Positions 25,133 through 35,316 of a stretch of 61,293 nt of DNA are shown piece after piece. The notes under the pieces are model-generated. The model worked only from the letters and a program-made list of their open reading frames with translations, was not told the origin of the DNA and made no database searches. Origin of the DNA: Clostridiales bacterium (GTDB taxonomy: Bacteria > Bacillota_A > Clostridia > Saccharofermentanales > Saccharofermentanaceae); the NCBI GenBank assembly GCA_024695545.1, contig JAILHZ010000020.1, positions 1 through 61,293 on the forward strand. Reading direction: 5' to 3'. The translations under genes were made by a program, and so were the position numbers. Position 1 is the stretch's first letter. Each line of letters opens with the position of its first letter.

Positions 25133-27026
25133 TAACAGTGCTTTTGAAGTCATGAAAATTGTTACCGCGTCTGCCGACATGCCGCCGGAGAAGGTGGCAC
25201 TGATCGCGCGCCGTTTCGCGGAGCATCTTCATATTCAGGGATATACCATCGAGCAGGAGACGGATACGTCTCTTATCGGAGGATATGTCATTTATGCGCA
25301 GGGCACGAAGTATGACTACAGTGTCCGCGGACAGCTGTCCCGTATCGGACGACACTTAAAGACAGACCGTGGCGAAGAGTCAAAGGCGGATCTGGATGAT
25401 GCATCCGAGATCCACCGTTCTCTTACAGAATCTCTTGCCGACTTCAAAGAGAGTCCGGCAATGCTCTTCAATGATGACGATCTCTGGGAAGGTGATTCCG
25501 CCGAACAGGAAGCAAAGAGAGAGAAGATCCTGACGGATTTTGCCAAGGCTTCTGAAGTAGAACAGATCGGTAAGGTCCTGTCTGTTGCTGATGGTGTTGC
25601 GAAGGTAAGCGGTCTTGAGAACTGTATGGCCAGTGAACTGATCATGTTCTCCGAGACTTCCTACGGTATCGCGATGAACCTCGAAAAGAATGAGGTCGGT
25701 GTTGTACTTCTGAATGAGTGCAGAGACGTGGTTGAGGGCGTTATGTGCCATCGTACCGGCCTGACGGTATCTGTTCCTGTCGGACGAGGAATGCTCGGCC
25801 GTGTCATCGATCCTCTCGGAAATCCGATCGATGGTAAGGGCATCATCCGAACCACGAGCAGAAGACCGATCGAGACCCCGGCACCGAATATCGTTGCCAG
25901 ATCTCCGATCTGCGAACCGCTCCAGACCGGTATTACCGCAATCGATGCCATGACACCGATCGGACGCGGACAGCGTGAGCTGATCATCGGCGACCGTCAG
26001 ACAGGTAAGACTGCGATCGCGCTCGATACGATCATCAATCAGCGCGGCAAGAACGTGCTCTGCGTTTATGTCGCCATCGGACAGAAGATGTCGAATATCG
26101 TTTCCGTGGCAAAAACACTGGAACAGTATAATGCGATGGAGTATACCGTTATCGTGGCCGCCAGTGCCTCACAGCCGGCATCTCTCCAGTACATCGCACC
26201 ATATGCAGGATGTGCGATCGCCGAAGAATTCATGTACGGGAATCACGAAGATGTCCTGATCGTTTATGATGACCTGTCCAAGCATGCACAGGCTTATCGT
26301 GCGATCTCGCTCCTCCTTCGCCGTCCGCCGGGACGTGAAGCTTATCCGGGCGATGTATTCTATCTGCACTCCCGTCTTCTGGAAAGATCTGCAAAACTCA
26401 GTGATGAACTTGGCGGCGGCTCGATTACGGCACTTCCGATCATCGAGACACTGAGCGGAGATATTTCCGCATATATTCCGACGAACGTTATCTCCATCAC
26501 AGATGGTCAGATCTATCTGGAGTCCGAGCTTTTCTTCTCCGGTCAGCGTCCTGCGATCAACGTAGGTCTTTCCGTATCCCGTGTCGGTGGTGCGGCGCAG
26601 ACAAAGGCGATGAAGAAGGTAGCAGGTCCTCTCCGTATCAGCTTGGCGCAGGCCCGTGAGATGGCGGCTTTTGCCCAGTTCGGTTCTGATCTGGATCCGA
26701 ATACGCAGAAGCAGTTGAAGCGTGGCGTGATCCTGAACGAGATCCTGAAGCAGGAGCAGTTCTCTGCGATGCAGATGGATGAGCAGGTCGTTATGCTGTA
26801 CCTTGCAACGAATGAGAAGCTGACCTTCCTCGATAAGGAAGATGCGAAGCCGTATGTGACGGAATTCCTCCAGAGAGTTTCGGTCCTGCATCCTGAGATC
26901 ATGAAGAAAATCACGGAGACCCGTGTTCTTGATGATGAGACAAAGCAGAAGATAGATGAACTTGAGGAAGAATACCATATGATGTTCGTTGCGGAACATA
27001 AGGAATACCAGCATCGTGAGGCGTAA
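25125..27026 (+). CDS. atpA: ATP synthase alpha subunit fused to the C-terminal domain of delta
   Basis: A 633-residue protein, about 130 residues longer than usual alpha. Residues about 10-78 match the C-terminal domain of the delta (OSCP) subunit, including the DTSLIGG motif (47-53) and SVRGQLSRI (66-74). An acidic linker (79-145) follows. A complete alpha subunit starts at [17 protein letters not shown] (148-164), with Walker A GDRQTGKT (289-296). GTG 25125 has GAGGTG seven bases upstream; an internal ATG at 25152 would still include the delta domain. No separate atpH exists in the operon, and the delta N-terminal domain that normally binds alpha is missing. Confidence 0.92.
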   Translation: MNNNSAFEVMKIVTASADMPPEKVALIARRFAEHLHIQGYTIEQETDTSLIGGYVIYAQGTKYDYSVRGQLSRIGRHLKTDRGEESKADLDDASEIHRSLTESLADFKESPAMLFNDDDLWEGDSAEQEAKREKILTDFAKASEVEQIGKVLSVADGVAKVSGLENCMASELIMFSETSYGIAMNLEKNEVGVVLLNECRDVVEGVMCHRTGLTVSVPVGRGMLGRVIDPLGNPIDGKGIIRTTSRRPIETPAPNIVARSPICEPLQTGITAIDAMTPIGRGQRELIIGDRQTGKTAIALDTIINQRGKNVLCVYVAIGQKMSNIVSVAKTLEQYNAMEYTVIVAASASQPASLQYIAPYAGCAIAEEFMYGNHEDVLIVYDDLSKHAQAYRAISLLLRRPPGREAYPGDVFYLHSRLLERSAKLSDELGGGSITALPIIETLSGDISAYIPTNVISITDGQIYLESELFFSGQRPAINVGLSVSRVGGAAQTKAMKKVAGPLRISLAQAREMAAFAQFGSDLDPNTQKQLKRGVILNEILKQEQFSAMQMDEQVVMLYLATNEKLTFLDKEDAKPYVTEFLQRVSVLHPEIMKKITETRVLDDETKQKIDELEEEYHMMFVAEHKEYQHREA

Positions 27027-27031
27027 GATCC

Positions 27032-27964
27032 ATGGAGAGTCTTAACGATATCAAAAAGCGCATCAAGAGTGTCAATGATATTTCCCAGATGACTCATGCC
27101 ATGCAGCTGGTCAGCGCATCGAAAATGCGCAAGTCCAAGATCCAGCATGAGAAAGTCAGTCCGTTCTTTACGCTGTGTGCGGAGAGCCTGATGGAGCTTC
27201 ACAACAGTGCGAAGGATGTAGATAATCCTTTTCTCACCATGCGTGAACACAAGACGGGCAGTACCTGGAAGATCGCCTATTTTGTTCTGACAGGTGATCA
27301 GGGACTGGCCGGAGCTTACAACAACAATATCGTGAAGATCGCAGAAGATCACATCCAGAAGAAGATCCTGGAGAATGCGAAGAAGAATATAAAGACAGAT
27401 TACAAGCTTTATGTCTTCGGCCATATCGGTGGCGAGAAATTGAAAAGAGACGGATATAATGTAGACCCGGACTTCTCTTTCCCGATCTCCGATCCTACGT
27501 ATTACGAAGCCAGAAATGTAGCGAATATTATCCGCGCGAAGTACTTAAGCGGTGAGTTCGATCTGGTGTACCTGATCTACACCAAGATGGAATCTGCGAT
27601 CAGCATGAAGCCAGTCATTACAAGGCTCGTGCCGATCGACACCAAGTCGCTGAAAGACTCCTTCGCATCCGGTGCGGAAGATGCCGGTATTGCGCTGGAA
27701 GTCGGATCGACTATGGACTATTACCCGAACGCGAATGACGTGTTCTCGTTCCTTATCGATACGGGACTGAACGCGGTCATGTACGGCGCTATGGTAGAAG
27801 CGTTTGCATGCGAGCAGACTGCGCGTATGCAGGCGATGGATAACGCGAATAGAAACGCGGACGAGATGATGAAGAAACTGACGATCGAGAGCAACCGTGC
27901 TCGTCAGGCCCGTATCACTAACGAACTCAACGAGATCGTGAACGGCGCCAGTCAAGTAGAATAA
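27032..27964 (+). CDS. atpG: ATP synthase gamma subunit
   Basis: A 310-residue central stalk subunit. The N-terminal coiled-coil helix (NDIKKRIKSVNDISQMTHAMQLVSASKM) and the C-terminal partner helix (MDNANRNADEMMKKLTIESNRARQARIT) are both present and would form the rotor shaft. GDQGLAGAYN is the conserved middle segment. It lies five bases after the delta-alpha fusion gene. Confidence 0.95.
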   Translation: MESLNDIKKRIKSVNDISQMTHAMQLVSASKMRKSKIQHEKVSPFFTLCAESLMELHNSAKDVDNPFLTMREHKTGSTWKIAYFVLTGDQGLAGAYNNNIVKIAEDHIQKKILENAKKNIKTDYKLYVFGHIGGEKLKRDGYNVDPDFSFPISDPTYYEARNVANIIRAKYLSGEFDLVYLIYTKMESAISMKPVITRLVPIDTKSLKDSFASGAEDAGIALEVGSTMDYYPNANDVFSFLIDTGLNAVMYGAMVEAFACEQTARMQAMDNANRNADEMMKKLTIESNRARQARITNELNEIVNGASQVE

Positions 27965-27972
27965 AGAGGTAG

Positions 27973-29367
<1,395 letters not shown>

Positions 29368-29377
29368 AAGGTGAGAA

Positions 29378-29836
29378 ATGGCTTCTAAAGACGAGACAGT
29401 AAAAAAGAAGATGATGCTCGAGGTCGTTAATCCCTACGAAGTATTCTTTGAGGGAAGAGTCGAGCGTATCGTGATCCCGACGCTGGATGGTCAGTACGGA
29501 ATCATGCCCGGTCATGCACCTTTAGTTATCGCAGTGACTCCGGGTATCGCAACTTTTGAGGCCGATGGAGAGAAGAAATCTTTTGCACTTTCGGAGGGTT
29601 TTGCCGAGGTTGGTCAGCATGTGGTCGTTCTCGTCTGCAATGCCGCCGAATGGCCTTCTGAAATCGATGAAGAGCGTGCAAAATCAGCTCTGGAACGTGC
29701 CACTGAGAGATATAACAGTGTTACAAGTACCGAAGAACAGCGCCTTTACGCGCGTCATGCCATTAAGAGGGCAAAAGCACGTATCACGGTCGCTGCTGAG
29801 TGGAAAAAGAAGAAAAAAGACCATCCGTACAGCTGA
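29378..29836 (+). CDS. atpC: ATP synthase epsilon subunit
   Basis: A 152-residue epsilon subunit. The N-terminal beta barrel contains the conserved GQYGIMPGHAPLV, and the C-terminal helical hairpin (residues about 95-140) can inhibit rotation. It ends the operon. The FHA-protein gene on the other strand ends nine bases away, and I see no terminator in that gap. Confidence 0.95.
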   Translation: MASKDETVKKKMMLEVVNPYEVFFEGRVERIVIPTLDGQYGIMPGHAPLVIAVTPGIATFEADGEKKSFALSEGFAEVGQHVVVLVCNAAEWPSEIDEERAKSALERATERYNSVTSTEEQRLYARHAIKRAKARITVAAEWKKKKKDHPYS

Positions 29837-29845
29837 TTCTTCCTG

Positions 29846-31060
29846 TCAATCATGGATGAAGTGTGTCTTATATTCGAGATCTCCGATTCCGACAATATCT
29901 CCTTCCTCAAGATAGGTCACGATATTCGGACGGATCCTCTGTCTGTTTCGAAATGTCGGTTTGCTTTCCTGAAGCGGCTCGATAAAGAATCCATAGTCAT
30001 CATGTCCGAACTGTGCATGAAGAAGTGCCACGGACGGGTGATCGATCGGAAGATCGCAGCAATCTGAATCTGAACCGACTGTGCACGCATTCGTCCATAT
30101 TGTCAGACGCGGATGACTGCTATGGTTCCCGGAAAGATGGTCGATCCGGATCAATTGCACAGGATCTGAATGAAGTTCAAAAGATTGTGCGTAGTTCTGT
30201 TCCGACATATCAAAAGAGGGAAAGAGCATCTGAGCATTCTTTCTCTTTCTTCGGATAACTTTTTCTTCAGTCATTTTCCTGCTGTCCTTAGAAGATCTCT
30301 TAATATTGACGAAAAGAGCGGAGAACAGAACAGCCGTGCAAATGAAGAAAAGAATACCCGAAAGTCCCGAATGACGGGATGCGGGGTAAGAAGCTTCCAG
30401 CCACGGTGATACGAATACATAAAGGAACAGGATGATTCCCCAAAGGAGACATAAGATACGGAGCCGGGAGGGAAGAGTACGCGAGTCTTCCCAGAGGCCT
30501 TTATCAATATAGCGCAGGGAAGAGACTTCATCGTCCCTGCGAAAGTATCCGTAAAGTTTCTCCATCGCTTTTGTTGAGATCCACTTTTTCTCGTAAGGTT
30601 CATGAAGGAGTTCATCCAATCCGTTCTCATCGATGCTCGAAAGAAGCGGCGCTCCCTTTAGTCGTGTTGAAAGCGGAAGGTATATGCAGACGAGTCTTTG
30701 TCTCTTTCGGTCAAAGAAAAGCTGATCCTCGAGATAACATATTCCATATGGATCCAGTGCGTAGTCGAGTGAACGGATAAGGCTTGAAAGAAATGAGGAA
30801 AGAAGATCACGGTAATGCCGTTTTACATATGCTTTCTCTTTCCCTTTTATCTCAGAGAAAGGGATGCATCCGGAAAGATCGATCAGAAGTTGTGTCTCAT
30901 CTTCTGAAAGATGAACCGGCATATAACAGGGAACGAGGTCTGTCTGCAAAAGAGTAAGCGCGTGCAGACAGATCTCATCCTTGCTCTTCAGATGAATCAC
31001 ATATCGATGTCCAAGAGGACCATTTTCATAATAATCAGAAAGGTCAGATCCTGTGCTCAT
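29846..31060 (-). CDS. DUF6382-like membrane protein with FHA domain, Flp cluster
   Basis: A 404-residue protein. Residues 1-185 resemble the N-terminal domain (DUF6382) often found with FHA proteins in clostridial Flp clusters. Two hydrophobic segments at about 200-220 and 232-250 form a membrane anchor. The C-terminal 90 residues (about 315-404) are a forkhead-associated fold that binds phosphothreonine, with VGSDSDCCDLPI, HPSVALLHAQF and LEEGDIVGIG. It is last in the minus-strand Flp gene run, 20 bases after the pilin gene. It may link pilus assembly to Ser/Thr kinase signalling; that role is inference. Confidence 0.78.
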   Translation of the reverse strand: MSTGSDLSDYYENGPLGHRYVIHLKSKDEICLHALTLLQTDLVPCYMPVHLSEDETQLLIDLSGCIPFSEIKGKEKAYVKRHYRDLLSSFLSSLIRSLDYALDPYGICYLEDQLFFDRKRQRLVCIYLPLSTRLKGAPLLSSIDENGLDELLHEPYEKKWISTKAMEKLYGYFRRDDEVSSLRYIDKGLWEDSRTLPSRLRILCLLWGIILFLYVFVSPWLEASYPASRHSGLSGILFFICTAVLFSALFVNIKRSSKDSRKMTEEKVIRRKRKNAQMLFPSFDMSEQNYAQSFELHSDPVQLIRIDHLSGNHSSHPRLTIWTNACTVGSDSDCCDLPIDHPSVALLHAQFGHDDYGFFIEPLQESKPTFRNRQRIRPNIVTYLEEGDIVGIGDLEYKTHFIHD

Positions 31061-31080
31061 ATATTACCCCGGCAATACGT

Positions 31081-31263
31081 TTAGATTTGTCCGATTACTT
31101 TACCTTCATCAAAAACATAGTCCATTACAGACTTGGCATAAGATGTGAGCGCGCTTCGGAAGGTCAATGCCAGCGCAACCAGTATTGCAATGATAATTAC
31201 TACCTCTACAGTGCCCATTCCCAGGGCTGATTTAATGAATGAGTGTTTGTTCAGTCTTTTCAT
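31081..31263 (-). CDS. Flp-type (type IVb) pilin-like small protein
   Basis: A 60-residue protein: a basic N-terminus, then GMGTVEVVIIIAILVALALTF, in which the G-x-x-x-V-E pattern and 20-residue hydrophobic helix are typical of Flp pilins. Prepilin cleavage would be after Gly15 or Gly17, with Glu20 near the start of the mature helix. AGGAGG lies upstream on the minus strand. It lies between the tadB-tadC fusion and the FHA gene. No prepilin peptidase gene is in this window. Confidence 0.82.
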   Translation of the reverse strand: MKRLNKHSFIKSALGMGTVEVVIIIAILVALALTFRSALTSYAKSVMDYVFDEGKVIGQI

Positions 31264-31272
31264 ATATACCTC

Positions 31273-32865
31273 CTAGAATTTTTGAAATGTACTGAGTGCC
31301 GGAGTAATAGCTACCAGGAGCACAGATACAAAATCCATCATCATCGGGAGAATCATAGTGAATGCTTCGCGTTCGCGCTTCTTGCGCGAAGCATTCCGGC
31401 ATAGTGCCCAGCAGGAAGAAGATTGAAGACGCAAAAGGCCAAGGACTTCACTTCCGCCGGAACGCTCGTATCGTGCGGCGAGAAGAAGTGCGGATTGTGC
31501 TTCCGGAATATTTATACGATGTGAAAAAGATTCAAGTGCATCTGCCGCACCTACACCTCCCTCAATCGAAGTAAGAATATGCTGCAGTTCGTGACTGAGA
31601 CAGCTCTGTTCTGCGAAGGCAAATCCACAGGTCTGAAGCGCTTTTGGAAGAAGAATACCGGATTCAAGAAGTGTGGATAGCATGGAAATAAAAAGCGGCA
31701 GATCTTCCATCAGAATCAGCCTTCTTTTATTGACGATGGATTGCTGATCGATGTGCAGTAAAACAAGAATAAACATATCAAGAAATAAGACAAGGATCAG
31801 GGGAAGTCCAAGCATGAAACAAAGGAACAAAAATAGCAGTGTGCAAAGAAGGATCCTTGTGATAACTCTGTATAGAAAAGCATCGAAAGTTTCCATGGGT
31901 GAAAAGGAGATTTCGTTGCACCATTCCAGTACTCTGGTCGAGTAAGTTGTCGGAAGAGACAATGCAAGTTTGCGGATCGGTTTTCTCCACTTTTTCGGTA
32001 TGCATTCTTTATCGTCACGAAACGTGAAATGATTCCTGGATGGTCTTTCTCCGATCAGCGAAAATAAGAATGTGCATGAGAAAACGGCGATTGCAAAAGC
32101 AACTACCATCAGGATCTTTCCGAGTCCGCTGCTCTGTGCCTGGACAAGGTAATCACCGCTGGTGATCGAGAGCATATATGTGATGCCGAATGGCATAAGA
32201 CAGAGCAGAGCAGCTTCAGTGTTTTTACCCGAGTTATTAGCTTCCACTTCAGAGGTCACGGCGTGAAGTTCAGACAGCATCTGACAGCTGCTTCGAAGGA
32301 TCGATATGATCTGGTTACCGACAGTCTTCTGGAGCGAAAGAGCATGCAGTATGGGAAGGGTCTCATAGTAGTCAAGTTTATGGCAGAATCTGGTCATACA
32401 GGTGTCGAGTGTTTCATGTGCCTGAAGCTGGTGTTCAACATCTTTAAGTGCAACTGCGAAGGCTGCATGTTTTCCAAATGCTTTTTCGATATCTACTCGT
32501 GCGCAGAGAAACGCACTCTCAATTGAATATCCGTCTGAAACGGATGTGCAAAGTGACTGCATAAGCACTTTATTCTGCGCTCGGAGTGTGGCGATTCTTT
32601 TGCCGTAAAGAACACGCACGCATGACACAAACGGAAGAACACCGAGTGGGAATGAAAGGAGCAGACGAAGACGGAATTCCGGAAGAAAAGCACTGGAAAG
32701 CAAATACACGATCGCAATACAGAGCGGAAGGATCGGGAGACACTTCATCATGAAAATGAGGTATGTTTTCCGGCTCAGATTATTGATCTCAGAAGCGTCC
32801 CCGGGAAGCATGTGTGAGGACAGATACGTTTTTTTATCAAGCAGTTTTTCTTTTAACAAGACCAT
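31273..32865 (-). CDS. Fused TadB-TadC-like Flp pilus inner-membrane protein
   Basis: A 530-residue membrane protein with two type II secretion F-like halves. The first half (about 1-270) has a TadB-like layout: paired hydrophobic segments, then a helical cytoplasmic domain with QSLCTSVSDGYSIESAF and membrane helices. The second half (about 300-530) has a TadC-like layout: LPLFISMLSTLLESGILLPKAL, SALLLAARYERSG and a final hydrophobic helix. Normally these are two genes. The start is ATG 32865, preceded by GAGGAGG on the minus strand and overlapping the end of cpaF by 29 bases. A longer in-frame start at 32994 lies inside cpaF with no ribosome binding site. The fusion call is by eye. Confidence 0.72.
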   Translation of the reverse strand: MVLLKEKLLDKKTYLSSHMLPGDASEINNLSRKTYLIFMMKCLPILPLCIAIVYLLSSAFLPEFRLRLLLSFPLGVLPFVSCVRVLYGKRIATLRAQNKVLMQSLCTSVSDGYSIESAFLCARVDIEKAFGKHAAFAVALKDVEHQLQAHETLDTCMTRFCHKLDYYETLPILHALSLQKTVGNQIISILRSSCQMLSELHAVTSEVEANNSGKNTEAALLCLMPFGITYMLSITSGDYLVQAQSSGLGKILMVVAFAIAVFSCTFLFSLIGERPSRNHFTFRDDKECIPKKWRKPIRKLALSLPTTYSTRVLEWCNEISFSPMETFDAFLYRVITRILLCTLLFLFLCFMLGLPLILVLFLDMFILVLLHIDQQSIVNKRRLILMEDLPLFISMLSTLLESGILLPKALQTCGFAFAEQSCLSHELQHILTSIEGGVGAADALESFSHRINIPEAQSALLLAARYERSGGSEVLGLLRLQSSSCWALCRNASRKKREREAFTMILPMMMDFVSVLLVAITPALSTFQKF

Positions 32866-34015
32866 GGTCCTCCTCATAAGTAAAAATGTTTTCGATTCGG
32901 AAGTGATCGTTCTCGATCGGACGCATTTCCGATATCTCGTCGATATACCGACGACCGTCTTTTCCTCTCGTGATGTGCACAAGAATATCGACACCCATTG
33001 CTATCTGACGGATTACCGCATCGTAGGGCAGTGTGGATCCGGACATGACCATCGTGACAAGACGGTCGAGCATCTCGGAACATGAATTTGCGTGCCCGGT
33101 ACAAAGAGATCCGGGATGTCCCGTATGCAGGGCATGAAGCATGTCTGCGGCTTCGCTTCCTCTGACTTCACCTACTACGATCCGGTCCGGACGCATGCGC
33201 AATGCGGTACGTATCAACTGTCCGATATCGACTCCGCCGTGTCCGTCCGGACCCGGAAGACGCGACTCCAGACGGACAAGATTGGTGATGCCTTGAAGAG
33301 AGAGTTCGGCGGAATCTTCTATAGTGACTACTCGTTCAGTCTTCGGAATAAATGAAGAAAGAACGTTCAGGCAGGTGGTTTTTCCCGAACCGGTTCCTCC
33401 GCACAGAAAGATGGTCTTCTTGCTGATCACGGATTGCGAAAGATAAATGGCAGCTTCTCTGGTAATAAATCCACTGCTGATGAGTGAATGGATGTCCGGG
33501 CGGATACCGGTGAACTTTCTTATCGTAAAGATCGGTCCGTCAGGAGCAATCGGAGGCAGCACGGCATTCGCACGTGAACCGTCGGGAAGTCGAAGGTCGG
33601 CAATGGGAAAGGCTTCGTTTAGAGGACGGTTAGCTGAGGAGAAGAAGTGAAGGATCAGCTGTTCAAGATTATCTTTGCTTTCGAATTGAAGATCTGAAGG
33701 ATACAGTCTTCCGCCTTTTTCGAAAAAGATGTGATCCGGTCCGTTTACCATGATCTCAGTGATCTCCTGATCATCCATCAGACTCTGAAGAATATCCAGC
33801 CGTCTCATCCTGTTAAAGAGTGTAGTTGCCAGATGACGTTTTTCATCAAGTGAGAGTGCAGAACACCGGCTGGACTGATTAATAATGTCCGCGATGATCT
33901 CCCGGAATGTATGGTCATCTACTTCGTCATATGAGTGCAGGGCCTGAAGAATGAGTGTGGTCAGCTCTGCGATAGATATGTCAGTTTTCGCATTCTTTTT
34001 CTCTTTCGTTTTCAT
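32837..34015 (-). CDS. cpaF: CpaF/TadA family pilus assembly ATPase
   Basis: A 392-residue VirB11/CpaF-type secretion ATPase that powers Flp pilus assembly. The N-terminal domain contains LMDDQEITEIMVNG, typical of CpaF. Walker A GGTGSGKTT is near residue 203, and the Walker B region includes RPDRIVVGEVRGSEAADML. HTGHPGSLCTGHANS supplies the His box. I chose ATG 34015 (MKTKEKK); ATG 34033 is also possible, and neither has a strong ribosome binding site. It overlaps the tadB-tadC fusion gene downstream. Confidence 0.92.
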   Translation of the reverse strand: MKTKEKKNAKTDISIAELTTLILQALHSYDEVDDHTFREIIADIINQSSRCSALSLDEKRHLATTLFNRMRRLDILQSLMDDQEITEIMVNGPDHIFFEKGGRLYPSDLQFESKDNLEQLILHFFSSANRPLNEAFPIADLRLPDGSRANAVLPPIAPDGPIFTIRKFTGIRPDIHSLISSGFITREAAIYLSQSVISKKTIFLCGGTGSGKTTCLNVLSSFIPKTERVVTIEDSAELSLQGITNLVRLESRLPGPDGHGGVDIGQLIRTALRMRPDRIVVGEVRGSEAADMLHALHTGHPGSLCTGHANSCSEMLDRLVTMVMSGSTLPYDAVIRQIAMGVDILVHITRGKDGRRYIDEISEMRPIENDHFRIENIFTYEEDHGLVKRKTA

Positions 34016-34065
34016 GTTTATTCTTTCTCTCATGTGCAGAGGATTTATTGAGTATAGTTATTCCG

Positions 34066-34989
34066 TCAAACTGCTCTGGAGATGGAATACGGATAATCGA
34101 TATGCGTCGTTCCGACATGTTCTTTCTGAAGAAGATCGATTTCATTACAGAGCATGTAGTCCTTCTCGATATGAAGAGGAGTCAGTATCTCCAGGTGGGA
34201 CAGATTGCGACAAAGGGTACGCATCCTTACAAAACTCAGCCCGTCTCCGACAACATATAGAAGTGAGGGCTCTGAAAGTGATGAAAGATAACGTATGGTC
34301 TTGGAGATAAGCGTTACGATCGTCCTCGAATGACATGTCACAATATCATCCGAGTGATCCGGCCTTCCGAACCGCATATCACCGTACGGATCCGGTTCCA
34401 GATATGACGGGATCTCTAAGTATGGGAATCTTCCCGTCTTCAGTTTCTGAAGAAGAAGTGATATGCCGCCGCAGCGCTGCACATTATTCTCTTCCCAGGA
34501 TGGCGGGTCGAGCGGCATCAGAATACCCGGCATCAGATCCAGACGGATGATATGTGCAAAATCGGAACGGGCGCGTTCGATCTGCTTGAGAACATGCGCC
34601 TCCCTTTCCTTAGGGGAAATAAAGGAAAGGGTGAGGCATGTCTGTACGGAGGAATCCGGTGAGACCGGTATCCTTCCCAGACCAGCCAGAGACTCCACTT
34701 CATGCGCGATCATCAGAACATCTTTCGGGGGAAAAGGTTTGGTTGTTTTTAGCAGGGGGACTAAAATCGGAGTGCGCTCAGGATCGCAGTGAGAGAGGAT
34801 CTCATTCTCGGAGATCTCACGCTGGTTGTAAAGAACAAAATCACTATCGAGCATCAGTTCCCGGTGTGCAAACAGGATCTCTTTCGAAACAGGAAAAGCC
34901 AGAAAATCAGGAACGTGTTTCTTTAGGCGCGAGATAAGTAGAGATGTAAACAGAATATCTGCGTCAATGATAGCGATTGTCCGTGTCAT
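34066..34989 (-). CDS. CpaE-like receiver-domain protein without P-loop
   Basis: A 307-residue protein heading the Flp run. The N-terminal 110 residues resemble a degenerate receiver domain (TIAIIDADILFTSLLISRL), as in CpaE proteins. The remaining 200 residues would correspond to the CpaE MinD-like domain, but I see no KGGxGKT-type P-loop; the sequence is Ser/Leu/Pro-rich with no motif I know. ATG 34989 has CTCCTT (AAGGAG on the minus strand) at 35001-35006, a long 11-base spacing. Position in the operon is the main evidence for a pilus-related role. Confidence 0.6.
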   Translation of the reverse strand: MTRTIAIIDADILFTSLLISRLKKHVPDFLAFPVSKEILFAHRELMLDSDFVLYNQREISENEILSHCDPERTPILVPLLKTTKPFPPKDVLMIAHEVESLAGLGRIPVSPDSSVQTCLTLSFISPKEREAHVLKQIERARSDFAHIIRLDLMPGILMPLDPPSWEENNVQRCGGISLLLQKLKTGRFPYLEIPSYLEPDPYGDMRFGRPDHSDDIVTCHSRTIVTLISKTIRYLSSLSEPSLLYVVGDGLSFVRMRTLCRNLSHLEILTPLHIEKDYMLCNEIDLLQKEHVGTTHIDYPYSISRAV

Positions 34990-35124
34990 TTTCTTCCAAC
35001 CTCCTTTGTTGTGAAGTGAGTTCATTAAACCAGAAAAAACGATCGTGTGATTCGACAAAAAACGACAAAAGCTACTATGATTGCTACTTTATATCTGTAG
35101 ACCTTGTTGCCCGAGGGGAAAAAA
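34990..35124. other. Upstream region of the Flp cluster
   Basis: About 135 bases between the Flp cluster start and the terminator of the C39-like protease gene. It contains a direct repeat CGACAAAA with a two-base gap (about 35055-35069, minus-strand TTTTGTCG) that could be an activator site. I find no standard promoter pair. Confidence 0.35.
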
Positions 35125-35154
35125 GAAACCGCCCTGATCAATCAGGACGGTTTC
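35119..35154 (-). terminator. Terminator downstream of the C39-like protease gene
   Basis: GAAACCGCCCTGAT (35125-35138) pairs with ATCAGGACGGTTTC (35141-35154), with one G-T position. On the minus strand the stem is followed by six T (complement of A at 35119-35124). It lies about 160 bases past the protease stop. The stretch 35155-35316 holds nothing else I can identify. Confidence 0.75.
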
Positions 35155-35316
35155 AATTATAGTGCATCAACTGTTCTCATTTGTGATGTATGGAAAGAAA
35201 TAAAACCGCTCGAAAGGGTGGCACTTGCAGTTTTAATCCAAATGCTTACAAATTGTTTCGAGAAAACTAGATAATGAGCAGATCAGCTAGCTGAACGATG
35301 GCAGTAAACTATGATA

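Noticed and set aside
32866..32994. Longer N-terminus for the TadB-TadC fusion starting at 32994
   Set aside because: It would lie inside cpaF, has no ribosome binding site, and the sequence there is antisense-like; GAGGAGG supports ATG 32865.
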